Shown piece after piece: positions 17,016-26,229 of a DNA stretch of 64,000 nucleotides. Under the pieces are notes generated by a model, which saw only the letters and a program-made list of their open reading frames with translations, searched no databases and had not been told where the DNA came from. The first letter of the stretch is position 1. Each line of letters begins with the position of its first letter. Made by a program: the position numbers and the translations under genes. The stretch lies in contig CAUJHF010000020.1 of the NCBI GenBank assembly GCA_963204745.1, positions 124,001 through 188,000 of the forward strand, given 5' to 3'. The stretch is from Pseudomonadota bacterium. GTDB lineage: Bacteria; Pseudomonadota; Gammaproteobacteria; Steroidobacterales; GCA-2729495.

Positions 17016-18419
17016 GTGCTGGATTTCAGAGGACTCATAAGGCTTCTTGAACAACGAGGTGAGCTGTACCGCATCAGCCGGCCGGTCGATCCCGAGTTCG
17101 AGATAGCGGCTGTCATGGAGCAGATCGATCACCAGCGACGCGCATTTCTATTTGAGAACGTCATCGGAGCACGATTCCCGGTCATCGGCGGTCTACTGAA
17201 CCGCATCGAGTGTTTTGGCTGGGCTCTCGGCAGTACACCGGGCGAGCCGTTTGATGCCAACGATCTGGACGCCCGGTTCGAAGCTGCCAAGCAGAATCTC
17301 ATTGCACCCCGTGAAGTGCCCACTGCCCCGGTAAAGGAAGTTGTCCGCCGTGGTGAGCAGATTGATCTCCCGGACCTGCCTGTACCGACATTTTTCGAAC
17401 TCGACAGCGGACCATTCATCACTGCCGCCTGTGGCATCTCGCGTAACCCGGATACCGGGCTGCTGAATGTCGGTGTCTACCGGTCCGTCATTCTCGGACG
17501 GAACACCCTGGCCGTTAATGCCAGTTCCCTGTCCGACCTCCGCAAGTTCTACAAACATGCCGAACAACGTGGCGAGTCGATGCCGCTCGCCCTGGCAATC
17601 GGCGTTGAGCCTGCGCTGCAGATGGCAGCGGCCTGCAAGCTGCCTCCGGACCAGTCCGAACTCGATCTGGCCGGTGGACTGCAGGGCAAGCCCGTCGATC
17701 TGGTCAAGTGTGAAACCAGCGACCTGCTGGTTCCTGCAAACGCGGAGATGATCATCGAACTGAAGGTCAGCTTCACGGACAATATCGACAACAATCTCGG
17801 CGAGTTTGCCGGGCAGTACGGGCTTGAGAGAGCACCCGTTGCGGAAGTCACGGCCATCACCCACCGCAAGGACGCGATGTTCTACTCGATCCTTGCGGGG
17901 AGGAACCCGGAACACAACACCCTGGGGTCCATCGCTACCTTCTCGATCAGGCGTGCGCTGATCGGTGCGCTGCGCAGCCAATTGACGGGGATTATCGATA
18001 TCGATGTGTTCCTCGAACCCCGCATGGGCGCAATGGCGCATATCGTCATGTCGATCCGCAAGCAGAACGATGCGGAACCCATGGCGCTGATCGAGGCAGC
18101 GTTCAAGGCGGCTGGCGGGTTCTTCCCGGTCAGTCGCATCACCAAGCGGATCATTGTGGTCGACGAAGACGTGAATGTGCACGATCTTGGTGATGTGGAA
18201 TGGGCGATGTATACACGCACTGCACGTGCTGACAAATATCGGGTGATCCCCGATGTAAAGAGCTGGGAGCTCGAGCGCTGCGCCAAGGGCGACAGGGGTT
18301 CGCTCCGGCTGGCGATAGATGCAACCAAGGACATCGAGGATCGAGAGGACATGGTGCGTCCGGTCATCCCCGGCGCCCGCAATGTCAAACTCGCGGACTA
18401 CCTGCAGAAGAAGCCATAG
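17016..18419 (+). CDS. UbiD-family decarboxylase
   Basis: The start is GTG 17016, preceded by GCAGGAGAGA. The ORF extends further upstream but without protein-like sequence. The 467-residue protein is a UbiD-fold enzyme: FRGLIRLLEQRGELYRI at the N-terminus, FENVIGARFPVIGGL, GISRNPDTGLLNVGVYR (prenyl-FMN/metal region), and DEDVNVHDLGDVEWAMYTR near the C-terminus. UbiD enzymes use prenylated FMN made by UbiX to (de)carboxylate aromatic or alpha,beta-unsaturated acids. It is shorter than ubiquinone-pathway UbiD (about 490-500) and sits with nitrilase-type genes, so a catabolic substrate is more likely. The next gene starts two bases after its stop. Confidence 0.88.
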   Translation: MLDFRGLIRLLEQRGELYRISRPVDPEFEIAAVMEQIDHQRRAFLFENVIGARFPVIGGLLNRIECFGWALGSTPGEPFDANDLDARFEAAKQNLIAPREVPTAPVKEVVRRGEQIDLPDLPVPTFFELDSGPFITAACGISRNPDTGLLNVGVYRSVILGRNTLAVNASSLSDLRKFYKHAEQRGESMPLALAIGVEPALQMAAACKLPPDQSELDLAGGLQGKPVDLVKCETSDLLVPANAEMIIELKVSFTDNIDNNLGEFAGQYGLERAPVAEVTAITHRKDAMFYSILAGRNPEHNTLGSIATFSIRRALIGALRSQLTGIIDIDVFLEPRMGAMAHIVMSIRKQNDAEPMALIEAAFKAAGGFFPVSRITKRIIVVDEDVNVHDLGDVEWAMYTRTARADKYRVIPDVKSWELERCAKGDRGSLRLAIDATKDIEDREDMVRPVIPGARNVKLADYLQKKP

Positions 18420-18421
18420 CG

Positions 18422-19465
18422 ATGATAGATCCTTATATCGCTGTCGCCTTGCAGACTACAGTTCGGCACTGCGCAACGCGAAGTGAGACCGAAAAGAACC
18501 TCAGCCATATAGGCAGCATGATTGACCTGGTGTGTCACATCTGTGCACTGGAATTGCCCGTAAGACTGGTCGCCCTCGGTGAGGGCTGTATCCAGGGCTT
18601 CGCCGACGAAATCCTGCATCTCTCTTCGGCTGAATATGCGGCAACGATGGCGGCTGAAATCCCGGGGCCGGAAACCGATCATCTGGCCGCCAAGGCCCGC
18701 CAGCACGGCATTTTCCTGATTGCCCAGCTAAAGGAAAAATTGCCTCAGTATCCGGACCGCTTCTTCAACACGGTCTTCATCATCGATCCTGTCGGCCAGA
18801 TCATCTACAAGCACCGCAAGAACGTGGTTCTTTTTGTGGAGCATTCCACTACCCCGCACGACGTCTACGACCAGTGGCTCAGGGAAAACGGGGATACGCT
18901 TGATGCATTCTTCCCGGTAGCAAAGACAGATATCGGCAATATCGGTGGCAGCGTCGGGGTTGAAGGCGCTTTCCCGGAAAGCTATCGCGGCTTTGCGATG
19001 AATGGTGCAGAAATCATGTATCGCGCGTCACTACCGGAACCCTGGGTATCGCGCGGGATCTGGGATGTGCAGAACCGGGCCCGTGCGGTCGACAACACCG
19101 CGTACGTGCTGGCCCCGAACTGCGGTGCCCTCATCATGCCGGGCAACCCGCCGACAACGATTGGCGGAGCGCTGGGTGGACGGTCGATGATTGTCGGTTA
19201 CAAGGGCGAAGTACTGGCCCAGAGCAGCGTGGTCGATGACTGCTATGTGGCATCCGAGATCAATATCGATGCACTGCGCCATTACCGGGAACATGCCCGG
19301 TTCCAGAACTGGCTTCCCTGCCTGCGCACGGAGATCTACCGCAAGATATATGAACAGCCGGTCTGGCCCAAAAACCTGCCGCCTATGGATGATGCCGCCG
19401 CCGGGAAGGTCCTGGACGCGACCATCAGCCAACTGACCGCCAGGGGCAGTTTCACCAAACGCTGA
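18422..19465 (+). CDS. Nitrilase-superfamily protein lacking the catalytic cysteine
   Basis: A 347-residue carbon-nitrogen-hydrolase fold, clearly paralogous to the protein at 21820-22956 over its full length. Glu (GEGCIQGF) and Lys (IYKHRKNVV) of the Glu-Lys-Cys triad are kept. The cysteine elbow, which reads GTLICAEGSYPE in the paralogue, reads GGSVGVEGAFPE here, with Gly179 (codon GGG) at the Cys position. Normal C-N hydrolysis through a thioimidate is therefore not expected. The rest of the fold is intact (ESYRGFAMNGAEIMYRA, VQNRARAVDNTAYVLAPN), so it may be a structural or regulatory partner. Its ATG lies two bases after the UbiD stop, so the two are probably translationally coupled. It ends at a bidirectional terminator. 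Confidence 0.85.
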   Translation: MIDPYIAVALQTTVRHCATRSETEKNLSHIGSMIDLVCHICALELPVRLVALGEGCIQGFADEILHLSSAEYAATMAAEIPGPETDHLAAKARQHGIFLIAQLKEKLPQYPDRFFNTVFIIDPVGQIIYKHRKNVVLFVEHSTTPHDVYDQWLRENGDTLDAFFPVAKTDIGNIGGSVGVEGAFPESYRGFAMNGAEIMYRASLPEPWVSRGIWDVQNRARAVDNTAYVLAPNCGALIMPGNPPTTIGGALGGRSMIVGYKGEVLAQSSVVDDCYVASEINIDALRHYREHARFQNWLPCLRTEIYRKIYEQPVWPKNLPPMDDAAAGKVLDATISQLTARGSFTKR

Positions 19466-19493
19466 TTTCAGCCATCGGCACACGGGGCACGGC

Positions 19494-19525
19494 AAAAAAA
19501 GGCCAGCTTGAAAGCTGGCCTTTTT
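19494..19525. terminator. Bidirectional Rho-independent terminator
   Basis: An A7 tract, the stem GGCCAGCT / AGCTGGCC with a TGAA loop, and a T5 tract form a terminator readable from both strands. It lies between the convergent nitrilase-like gene (stop 19465) and the EF-G gene (stop 19548). Confidence 0.93.
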
Positions 19526-19547
19526 GTGGTCTGGAACCAGGCACAGG

Positions 19548-21677
19548 TCAGCGAACTTCCTTCTCCATGAGTTTGTCCACCAGTCCGGGTGCAACCTCTG
19601 CATAGCGCGCAAATTCCATCGTGAAGGTACCTCGGCCGCTGGTCGCTGAACGCAACCAGTTGATGTAGCCAAACATTTCCGAGAGCGGAATAAAGCCCTG
19701 CACGAAGGCCTGCGGACCCTTCTGTCCCTGCTCGCTGATCTGACCACGCCGCCGGTTGAAGTCACCGATGATTTCACCCAGGTAGTCCGACTCGGTTACC
19801 GTTTCGACAGCCATGATCGGCTCAAGAAGCTTCGGCCGACTCGCCTTGTGCGCCTCACGGAAGCAGGCACGGCCTGCGATCTCGAAGGCCAGCGCAGAGC
19901 TGTCCACATCATGGTACTTGCCATCGATCAGACGAGCCTTGAAGTCTACAACCTCATAGCCGGCGATCTGGCCGCGCTTTGATTCGGTACGAATCGCATG
20001 CTCAACAGCCGGAATATATTCGCGCGGTACCCGGCCACCGACGATTTCGTCAGAAAACTCGATGCCGGTCCCGGCCGGCAGCGGCTCAAAGATCATCTTG
20101 ATCTCGGCATACTGGCCTGAACCACCGGACTGCTTCTTGTGCGTATAGATATGTTCGATGGTCGAGCCGAAAGCTTCACGGAAGCTGACCCGCGGCTTGC
20201 CCATGTTCGCTTCCACGCCCAGTTCGGTACGCATGCGGTCGATTGTCACTTCAAGGTGCAACTCACCCATGCCCTTCAGTACGGTCTGGCCCGTCTCCTT
20301 GTCTACCTCAAGCTGCAGGGATGGATCAGCCTTGGCCATCTTGTAAAGGGCTGCAGACATCTTGTCGATGTCGGTGCGCGTCTTGGGTTCAACCGATACG
20401 CTGATTACCGGATCCGGGAAGCGCATGCGCTCCAGCAAGGCGGGATGTGCCGGATCGCTCAGGGAGTCACCGGTCTCGGTATCCTTCATGGATACAAACG
20501 CACAGATATCGCCGGCGCGTACTTCTTCGATATCCTTGGTCGAGTCTGCCTGTACCTCAACGATCCGCCCTATGCGCTCTTTCTTGCCACGCGTGACATT
20601 CATGAGGGTGTCACCTTTCTTGATAACACCGGAATAGACACGGGCAAAGGTCAGCGTGCCGAACTGGTCATTGATGACCTTGAAGGCCAGTGCACGAGCC
20701 GGGGCATCGTCGCGGACTTCCTGCGTACCGATGACATTACCGTCCGGATCCACCAGCGAAGTACCACCGTTCTCACCCGGGTATGGCAAGTAAGCAACCA
20801 CGGCATCAAGCAGCTGCTGGACTCCCTTGTTCTTGAATGAGGAACCGCAGAAGACCGGCACCAGCTGGCCAGTCACCGTACCTTTGCGGATACATGCCTT
20901 CAGCACGACCGGATCAAATTCACCCGTTTCGACAAAGGTCATGAAGGCATCATCGTCAAGTGCCAGCGCTGTCTCCAGAGCATCCTGACGCAGCTTGGGA
21001 AGCTGATCAATCCAGTCATTGTCGCGACTGGTCGCAAAATTGAATCGGCTCCTGACCTGGTCGAGCGGCACGGTTTCCCACGGGCTGTCCTTGCCTTCCG
21101 CTGTCCAGATATAGGCGACGTTCTCGATGAGATCGCACATACCGACAAACTCATCGTGGCTGCCAACCGGCACTTGGCACAGCAATACGTTGGCGCCAAG
21201 CCGCTCGCGAATACCCTTTACGCAATGGCCGAAATTGGCACCCATGCGATCCATCTTGTTGACGTAACACATGCGGGGAACGTTGTACTGGTTAGCCAGG
21301 CGCCAGTTGGTTTCCGTCTGTGGTTCGACACCGGCTACGCCATCAAAAACCACGACGGCGCCATCGAGGACCCGCAGACTCCGGTTAACCTCGATCGTGA
21401 AATCCACATGTCCCGGCGTGTCGATGACGTTGATCTGATGGCCTTTCCACTCAGTGGATACCGCGGCGCTCTGGATCGTGATGCCACGTTTCCGCTCCTG
21501 CTCCATGTAGTCGGTCGTGGTGCTGCCCTTGCCATCCTTGGTGTCATGCACCTCGACGATCTGGTGTTTCTTGCCCGTGTAGTACAACACGCGCTCGGTA
21601 GTGGTCGTTTTACCTGCATCGATGTGCGCCACGATACCGATGTTGCGGTAGAGCTTGATGTCTTTCTTCCTGGCCAT
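19548..21677 (-). CDS. fusA: Elongation factor G, probable second copy
   Basis: The start is ATG 21677 (MARKKDIKLYRNIGIVAH); the ORF's upstream extension is not EF-G-like. The 709-residue translational GTPase has G1 AHIDAGKTTTTE, G2 RGITIQSAA, G3 DTPGHVDF and G4 NKMDRMGANF. Domain IV and C-terminal segments (KKQSGGSGQYAE, SEMFGYINWLRS) are present, so ribosome translocation or recycling function is expected. It differs from E. coli FusA by an insert TKDGKGSTTTDYMEQE and by lack of the GMAKQYEP loop before G3. It stands alone, away from rpsL-rpsG-tuf. Both points suggest a second EF-G lineage, so a canonical fusA may lie in the str operon elsewhere. It has its own terminator. Confidence 0.93.
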   Translation of the reverse strand: MARKKDIKLYRNIGIVAHIDAGKTTTTERVLYYTGKKHQIVEVHDTKDGKGSTTTDYMEQERKRGITIQSAAVSTEWKGHQINVIDTPGHVDFTIEVNRSLRVLDGAVVVFDGVAGVEPQTETNWRLANQYNVPRMCYVNKMDRMGANFGHCVKGIRERLGANVLLCQVPVGSHDEFVGMCDLIENVAYIWTAEGKDSPWETVPLDQVRSRFNFATSRDNDWIDQLPKLRQDALETALALDDDAFMTFVETGEFDPVVLKACIRKGTVTGQLVPVFCGSSFKNKGVQQLLDAVVAYLPYPGENGGTSLVDPDGNVIGTQEVRDDAPARALAFKVINDQFGTLTFARVYSGVIKKGDTLMNVTRGKKERIGRIVEVQADSTKDIEEVRAGDICAFVSMKDTETGDSLSDPAHPALLERMRFPDPVISVSVEPKTRTDIDKMSAALYKMAKADPSLQLEVDKETGQTVLKGMGELHLEVTIDRMRTELGVEANMGKPRVSFREAFGSTIEHIYTHKKQSGGSGQYAEIKMIFEPLPAGTGIEFSDEIVGGRVPREYIPAVEHAIRTESKRGQIAGYEVVDFKARLIDGKYHDVDSSALAFEIAGRACFREAHKASRPKLLEPIMAVETVTESDYLGEIIGDFNRRRGQISEQGQKGPQAFVQGFIPLSEMFGYINWLRSATSGRGTFTMEFARYAEVAPGLVDKLMEKEVR

Positions 21678-21819
21678 AATTCCGACTTCGTGTTGTGTAC
21701 TGTGGAGGGCAGGCAGCGCCATGGCGCCACCCGGGTCACGATAACCTCGCATTGTAGCCTGTCAGCCGCACTGGCTGCCAACCCCGGATTGGCCAACCAT
21801 GGGGCCCGCCCCTTGCCCC

Positions 21820-22956
21820 TTACAGGGCACCAGCGCGCCGGATCCGCTCTGCGACCTCGGCCTTTACCACATAGGGCGTCCAGTCGGCCGGCGGGGTAAA
21901 TACCCCCCAGTCGACCATCTTGTTGATCTGGTGCTTCACCATCTCGAGCTGGTCAGCCTCCACCAGGGGCGGTTCTTCCATGCACAGGTTTCTCGGGTAG
22001 ATGCCACCCTGCGCCATTGCAGCGTCGTATATGGTCTTGTATTCCTCGACACGCATGTCCTTGATGAGGTTTTGCCACTGGGCGCGCACGCGGAAGTCGC
22101 GCAGCCCGTCTATGTCCAGCAGGGCACTGACCAGGGTCTCTCCCCCGCCGAGATACTGGGACACAACATTGCCGCGATAGTCGATGATCTGGCTCTTGCC
22201 ACAACTCATCTGGTGGCCGCCGCCCGGAAAGTCGATCGCACCGATATTGGGCGACAGCACATAGCAGTTATTGAAAACAGCATGGGCCCGGTTCTGGATC
22301 TCGGCGATACCATTGCCCATCCACGGTTCCGGATACTGGGTGCGCCAGATTATCTCCGCACCGTTCAAAGCCAGGCCGCGGGCAGCTTCCGGATAACTGC
22401 CCTCAGCGCAGATCAGGGTACCGATATTGCCGATCTCGGTCCTGGCAACCGGAAATACTGCCTTGAACAGGCTGAGCGGGTCGTCGCCATATTTCTTCAG
22501 ATAGATATTCCAGATATCGCTCGGCGCAACATTGGGCTCACGCTGGTAAAAGGCCGTCTTGTAATGTTTGTGAATGACTTTGCCCTGCGGATCGATAACG
22601 AAGGCGATGTTGAAAATCCGGTCTTCCATCAATTCGGGGTCTTTTGCCACCATCTGCGCGATGATGTAGATCCCAAGCTCCTTCGCCAGTTCGCCCAGCG
22701 CCTCGGTCTCACGGCCCGGAATTTCCGGCACCACCTCACGGCAGATTCGCAGGTGCTCATCCCCACCACCGAGGCACCAGCCGCCGATTCCGCCTTCGGA
22801 GACGGCCACAAGCTTCACGGGGAGGTCCAGACTGCAATTCCAGACCGCGTAGCGCATGCTGAGCGCCAGCCTGTCGATGTCTTTCATGTAATCGTCCCGG
22901 GAAAGAGCCATCCGGGACACGTTCTGGATACCAACTGCGGTGTAGTGGAGACGCAT
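21820..22956 (-). CDS. Nitrilase-superfamily amidase/hydrolase with intact triad
   Basis: A 378-residue carbon-nitrogen hydrolase with the complete triad: Glu in VSEGGIGGW, Lys in HKHYKTAF, and Cys183 in GTLICAEGSYPEAARG. Further conserved segments are LNGAEIIWRTQYPEPW and QNRAHAVFNNCYVLSPN. It is a paralogue of the Cys-less protein at 18422-19465. The family hydrolyses nitriles, amides or carbamoyl groups, and sequence alone does not identify the substrate. The about 30-residue C-terminal extension (WGVFTPPADWTPYVVKAEVAER) has no equivalent in the Cys-less paralogue. The gene is divergent from the amidohydrolase-cytochrome-MFS operon (168 bp between starts) and may be co-regulated with it. 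Confidence 0.88.
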   Translation of the reverse strand: MRLHYTAVGIQNVSRMALSRDDYMKDIDRLALSMRYAVWNCSLDLPVKLVAVSEGGIGGWCLGGGDEHLRICREVVPEIPGRETEALGELAKELGIYIIAQMVAKDPELMEDRIFNIAFVIDPQGKVIHKHYKTAFYQREPNVAPSDIWNIYLKKYGDDPLSLFKAVFPVARTEIGNIGTLICAEGSYPEAARGLALNGAEIIWRTQYPEPWMGNGIAEIQNRAHAVFNNCYVLSPNIGAIDFPGGGHQMSCGKSQIIDYRGNVVSQYLGGGETLVSALLDIDGLRDFRVRAQWQNLIKDMRVEEYKTIYDAAMAQGGIYPRNLCMEEPPLVEADQLEMVKHQINKMVDWGVFTPPADWTPYVVKAEVAERIRRAGAL

Positions 22957-23124
22957 GACCAGCCTTCATTGTCGATGGGAGAGCCTTTGACTATAGGTCA
23001 TGGTCATCGGCCCGGCCAAGCAGCGGCCAGATGCCAATGAGCGATTGGTGACCACAGGGCAATCAACGTAGGCTGGAATCGTCGCTCGACGACAGCCGCC
23101 AGCTACCGCCGGGAGAATCGCAGC

Positions 23125-24546
23125 ATGTGGATTCGCAAAAGTGACCGCGACCGCCAAACAGGCAACATGACACCGGTTCCGACCCAGATCGTGGGTAATG
23201 AAGAATTCGAGCCCATGCCGCAGACGCCTGATCAGCGGCAGGTAGAGCAGCGGATATTCGAACTCGCTGATCACTACAGCCGGAAACTCGGCATGTCGCG
23301 CCGCGCATTCCTGCGCACCAGTGGCGGTATGGCGGTGTCTTTCATGGCCATGAATGAAGTCTTCGGTCCGGCATTCATGGTCAGTGAGGCCGAAGCAGCT
23401 GAACCTGCCGCGAGCCGCGAGATGTGGCCAAAGAAGGAGTTCATTCTTGACCTGCAGACACACCATGTGAAAGACAGCATGGTCGGCCCTGCCGTTTTTC
23501 GTTCGCTGACCGGCAGGTTCGGACTAAACCCGGCGCTGAGCGGCGCGGCGCCCACAAAAGACAGCCTTCACCGGGCCAACTATGTGAAGGAGATCTTCTT
23601 TGACAGCGACACGGTGATGTCCTGTCTGACAGGTGCGGCGTTCGGACCACCGGACAAGTACGTACTGTCCGCGGACGACATCGTGGAAACACGCAATCTG
23701 GTTAACGAGGCGGCAGGCTCACGGCGCATGCTGGCACATGGTATCGGTACACCGGCAAATCCGGACTGGCTCGAGGAGGCTGAACGGCAAGTTCGCGACC
23801 TCAGAATTGACGCGTGGAAGTTCTATACCGGCGACCCCATACAGCCATGGCGGCACGATGACGAGAAGCTGGCGTATCCGTTCTATGAAAAGACGCTGAA
23901 GCTTGGCGTAAGGAATATCTGCACGCATAAGGGCCTGCCACTGCCAGGACCCGGCGCCGATTATTTTCGGCCGGATGACGTCCTCAAAGCAGCGAAGGAC
24001 TGGCCGGATCTCAACTTCATCGTCTTTCACTCCGGAATGAAGCACATGATGACGATGCTCCTGCCTGGTGAAAGCGGTATCGACGAAAGCGGGAATATCC
24101 CCTGGACGACCGACTTCTGCGCGCAGATCAAGGCAAACGGTCTGAAGAACATCTATCTCGAACTGGGTGCTGTATTCGGCCACTCCGTTGTTACCCATCC
24201 CGAAGTCTGCGGACATCTGCTCGGCCAGCTCATAGACGCTGTCGGCGCTGATCACGTGATCTGGGGCACGGACAGCATCTGGTGGGGATCTCCACAGTGG
24301 CAGATCGAAGCATTCCGGCGCTTCGACATCCCGGAAGACTTGCAGGCGAAGTTCGGATACAAACCCATCTCCGCGCGCGACCGTGAGCTGATCTTCGGTC
24401 TGAATTCCGCCCGCCTGTTTGGCCTGGATCTGCAGGAAGCCCGCAAGGCGATCCCGGTTGATGCACTGACCAGGATGAAGGTCGCCTATCAGGCCGCAGG
24501 CGCGGAACCGAGCATGACACAGTACGGATGGATTGCTGCAGTCTGA
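23125..24546 (+). CDS. Tat-exported amidohydrolase-family protein
   Basis: A 473-residue amidohydrolase-2-type protein. The ATG at 23125 has GGGAGA eight bases upstream. A long N-terminal region precedes a twin-arginine signal, SRRAFLRTSGGMAVSF (Arg59-Arg60), so the folded protein should be exported to the periplasm, presumably with its metal bound. Candidate metal or catalytic residues lie in LDLQTHHV, WKFYTG, CTHKGLPL, FHSGM and WGTDSIWWGS, in the order expected for a TIM-barrel amidohydrolase. Family members include decarboxylases and ring-opening hydrolases, and the substrate here is unknown. The cytochrome c gene starts three bases after its stop. Confidence 0.85.
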   Translation: MWIRKSDRDRQTGNMTPVPTQIVGNEEFEPMPQTPDQRQVEQRIFELADHYSRKLGMSRRAFLRTSGGMAVSFMAMNEVFGPAFMVSEAEAAEPAASREMWPKKEFILDLQTHHVKDSMVGPAVFRSLTGRFGLNPALSGAAPTKDSLHRANYVKEIFFDSDTVMSCLTGAAFGPPDKYVLSADDIVETRNLVNEAAGSRRMLAHGIGTPANPDWLEEAERQVRDLRIDAWKFYTGDPIQPWRHDDEKLAYPFYEKTLKLGVRNICTHKGLPLPGPGADYFRPDDVLKAAKDWPDLNFIVFHSGMKHMMTMLLPGESGIDESGNIPWTTDFCAQIKANGLKNIYLELGAVFGHSVVTHPEVCGHLLGQLIDAVGADHVIWGTDSIWWGSPQWQIEAFRRFDIPEDLQAKFGYKPISARDRELIFGLNSARLFGLDLQEARKAIPVDALTRMKVAYQAAGAEPSMTQYGWIAAV

Positions 24547-24549
24547 ATC

Positions 24550-24945
24550 ATGCTCCGGTTAATCGCCATTCCAATCGTTGCGCTGTCGGTTGCCGGTATC
24601 GCCCAAGCGGGCGAGAGAGCAGAAGCGGCTGAATCCTGCGCACCTTCCGGCGAGCTGCGGGGCGATGAAAAACGGGGGGCAGCGCTGCATCTTCAGCACT
24701 GCGCCGTATGTCATGGCGTTGACGGCAAAGCCGAGGTGATCGTCATGCATATGGACGAGCCACCGAAAGACCAGAGCGATCCGGCTTATATGAAAACCCT
24801 GCCGGACGAGTATCTCTACCTGGTGATCTGCAAGGGGGGTGCCGCAGTTGGCAAGAACTTCATCATGCCGAAGTTCGGTGACGTGATTTCTGATCAGGAC
24901 ATCCGTGACATCATTGTCTGGATACGGACCTTCTCCGGAACCTGA
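24550..24945 (+). CDS. Monohaem c-type cytochrome, exported
   Basis: A 131-residue protein with a signal peptide (MLRLIAIPIVALSVAGIAQA) and one haem c site, CAVCH (Cys51, Cys54, His55). A candidate axial Met lies in NFIMPKFGDVISDQDI near the C-terminus, typical of small class I cytochromes with an 'MP.FG..ls..di..v..yir' end. It should be a periplasmic electron carrier. It is tightly packed between the Tat amidohydrolase and an MFS transporter. It lies about 1.3 kb from the convergent Tat-exported molybdoenzyme, for which it is a natural candidate electron acceptor (inference). Confidence 0.92.
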   Translation: MLRLIAIPIVALSVAGIAQAGERAEAAESCAPSGELRGDEKRGAALHLQHCAVCHGVDGKAEVIVMHMDEPPKDQSDPAYMKTLPDEYLYLVICKGGAAVGKNFIMPKFGDVISDQDIRDIIVWIRTFSGT

Positions 24946-24949
24946 AGCT

Positions 24950-26224
24950 GTGCACTCGCCGCCTGTGACTGCTGCCGCAAAGCCGGGCCTCCGGGAGTCT
25001 CTGCAACAGGTTTCCGGACACAGCTGGCGGGTATTTCTGATCTGCCTGATTGGCGTGACCTTCGCCAATCTGGACCACTCCCTGTTCACCTTTGTCCTTA
25101 CCGAACTTTCTGCGGAATTTGGCTGGTCGGAGCTGGAGCGCGGGATCTACATCGCAATCACCTTTGTCGCAGCCGGCGTGCTGATCACCCAGATCGGTGC
25201 ACTGGCGGATCGTATCGGTCGGCGTGCGGTGTTGCTGGCCAGCACCCTGCTGACCCCGGTGTTTGTAGCCGCCCTGGCGTTTGCCCCGACGACGGTCAGC
25301 CTGCTGATCGCACGCACGCTCGGATTTACCACGTCCGGCGTACAGTCGCCGGTAACCGGCACGCTGGTGTTCGAGGAGTCCCCGCCCCGCCTGCGCGGAC
25401 TATTCACCGGTGTACTTCAGATCGGCTTTCCCCTGGGCTTCTTCCTCGCTTCGTTGCTAGTTCCTTTTATTTATGAAACATGGGGTTGGAGGTATATCTT
25501 CCTGTTGAGTCTCCTGTTCCTGCCCTACGCGTGGGTGATCTACCGTCACCTCAAGGACTCGCAACTCTGGCTGGACAGCCGCGCAGCACGCAGCAGGGCA
25601 AGTCGTCCGGCACCGGCAACCCGTGAACTGTTTCAGCCTGCCTATCGACGGCGGACCGTGCTGCTGTTCCTCGGCACTTTTCTCTACGTTTTTGCCTACG
25701 GCGCGACAATCATGCTGACGCCCTACTTTCGTGAAGCTCGCGGCTGGGAGGCGCGCGAGGCGATCGAGCTGGTCGGACTCTCTTTCCTGATTGGTACGTT
25801 TGGCTATGTGCTCGCAGCGTACTTCGGCGAGTTCCTGATCAGCCGCCGGAATACCATCGTCGTCTGGTGCTGGCTCGGCGGGCTGGCCTTCAGCGTCATG
25901 ATCTGGTTTACCCAACGCTGGTGGCCGACTTTCCTGGCGTTCAGTGCGATGACGTTTTTCTTCTACGGCGCCTATGCCGTGATGTTCACATTCATTGCGG
26001 AAAACTATCCTGCCGGGCTGCGCGCGACTGCAGCCAGCTTCGCCAGTTCACTTGCGGTGGAGCTCGGACTCGGCCTCGGGCCGTTTGCCCTCTCATGGGC
26101 GATAGGTGTGGTTGGCTGGGCAGCCGCATTCACGTGGTGTGCCGTGCTGCCGGTGATACTCGCTGGCGCCACGTTTCTCGCCCTGCCCGCTGATGTACCA
26201 GCCGAGCCAGTCATACCAGACTGA
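24950..26224 (+). CDS. MFS transporter
   Basis: A 424-residue major facilitator protein with about twelve hydrophobic segments. I prefer the GTG at 24950, four bases after the cytochrome stop; the ORF-track GTG at 24905 would overlap the cytochrome gene by 41 bp. The family A-motif between TM2 and TM3 is visible as GALADRIGRRAVLLAS, and a second partial repeat is GEFLISRRNTIVVW. The overall pattern suggests the sugar/aromatic-acid:H+ symporter groups, but the substrate is not identifiable. As third gene of the amidohydrolase-cytochrome operon it probably imports a substrate or product. It converges on the molybdoenzyme gene with 5 bp between. Confidence 0.88.
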   Translation: MHSPPVTAAAKPGLRESLQQVSGHSWRVFLICLIGVTFANLDHSLFTFVLTELSAEFGWSELERGIYIAITFVAAGVLITQIGALADRIGRRAVLLASTLLTPVFVAALAFAPTTVSLLIARTLGFTTSGVQSPVTGTLVFEESPPRLRGLFTGVLQIGFPLGFFLASLLVPFIYETWGWRYIFLLSLLFLPYAWVIYRHLKDSQLWLDSRAARSRASRPAPATRELFQPAYRRRTVLLFLGTFLYVFAYGATIMLTPYFREARGWEAREAIELVGLSFLIGTFGYVLAAYFGEFLISRRNTIVVWCWLGGLAFSVMIWFTQRWWPTFLAFSAMTFFFYGAYAVMFTFIAENYPAGLRATAASFASSLAVELGLGLGPFALSWAIGVVGWAAAFTWCAVLPVILAGATFLALPADVPAEPVIPD

Positions 26225-26229
26225 TGCTT

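Noticed and set aside
21799-23040. 413-residue plus-strand ORF
   Set aside because: Antisense to the intact nitrilase gene with no recognisable domain; the minus strand has a full Glu-Lys-Cys hydrolase.
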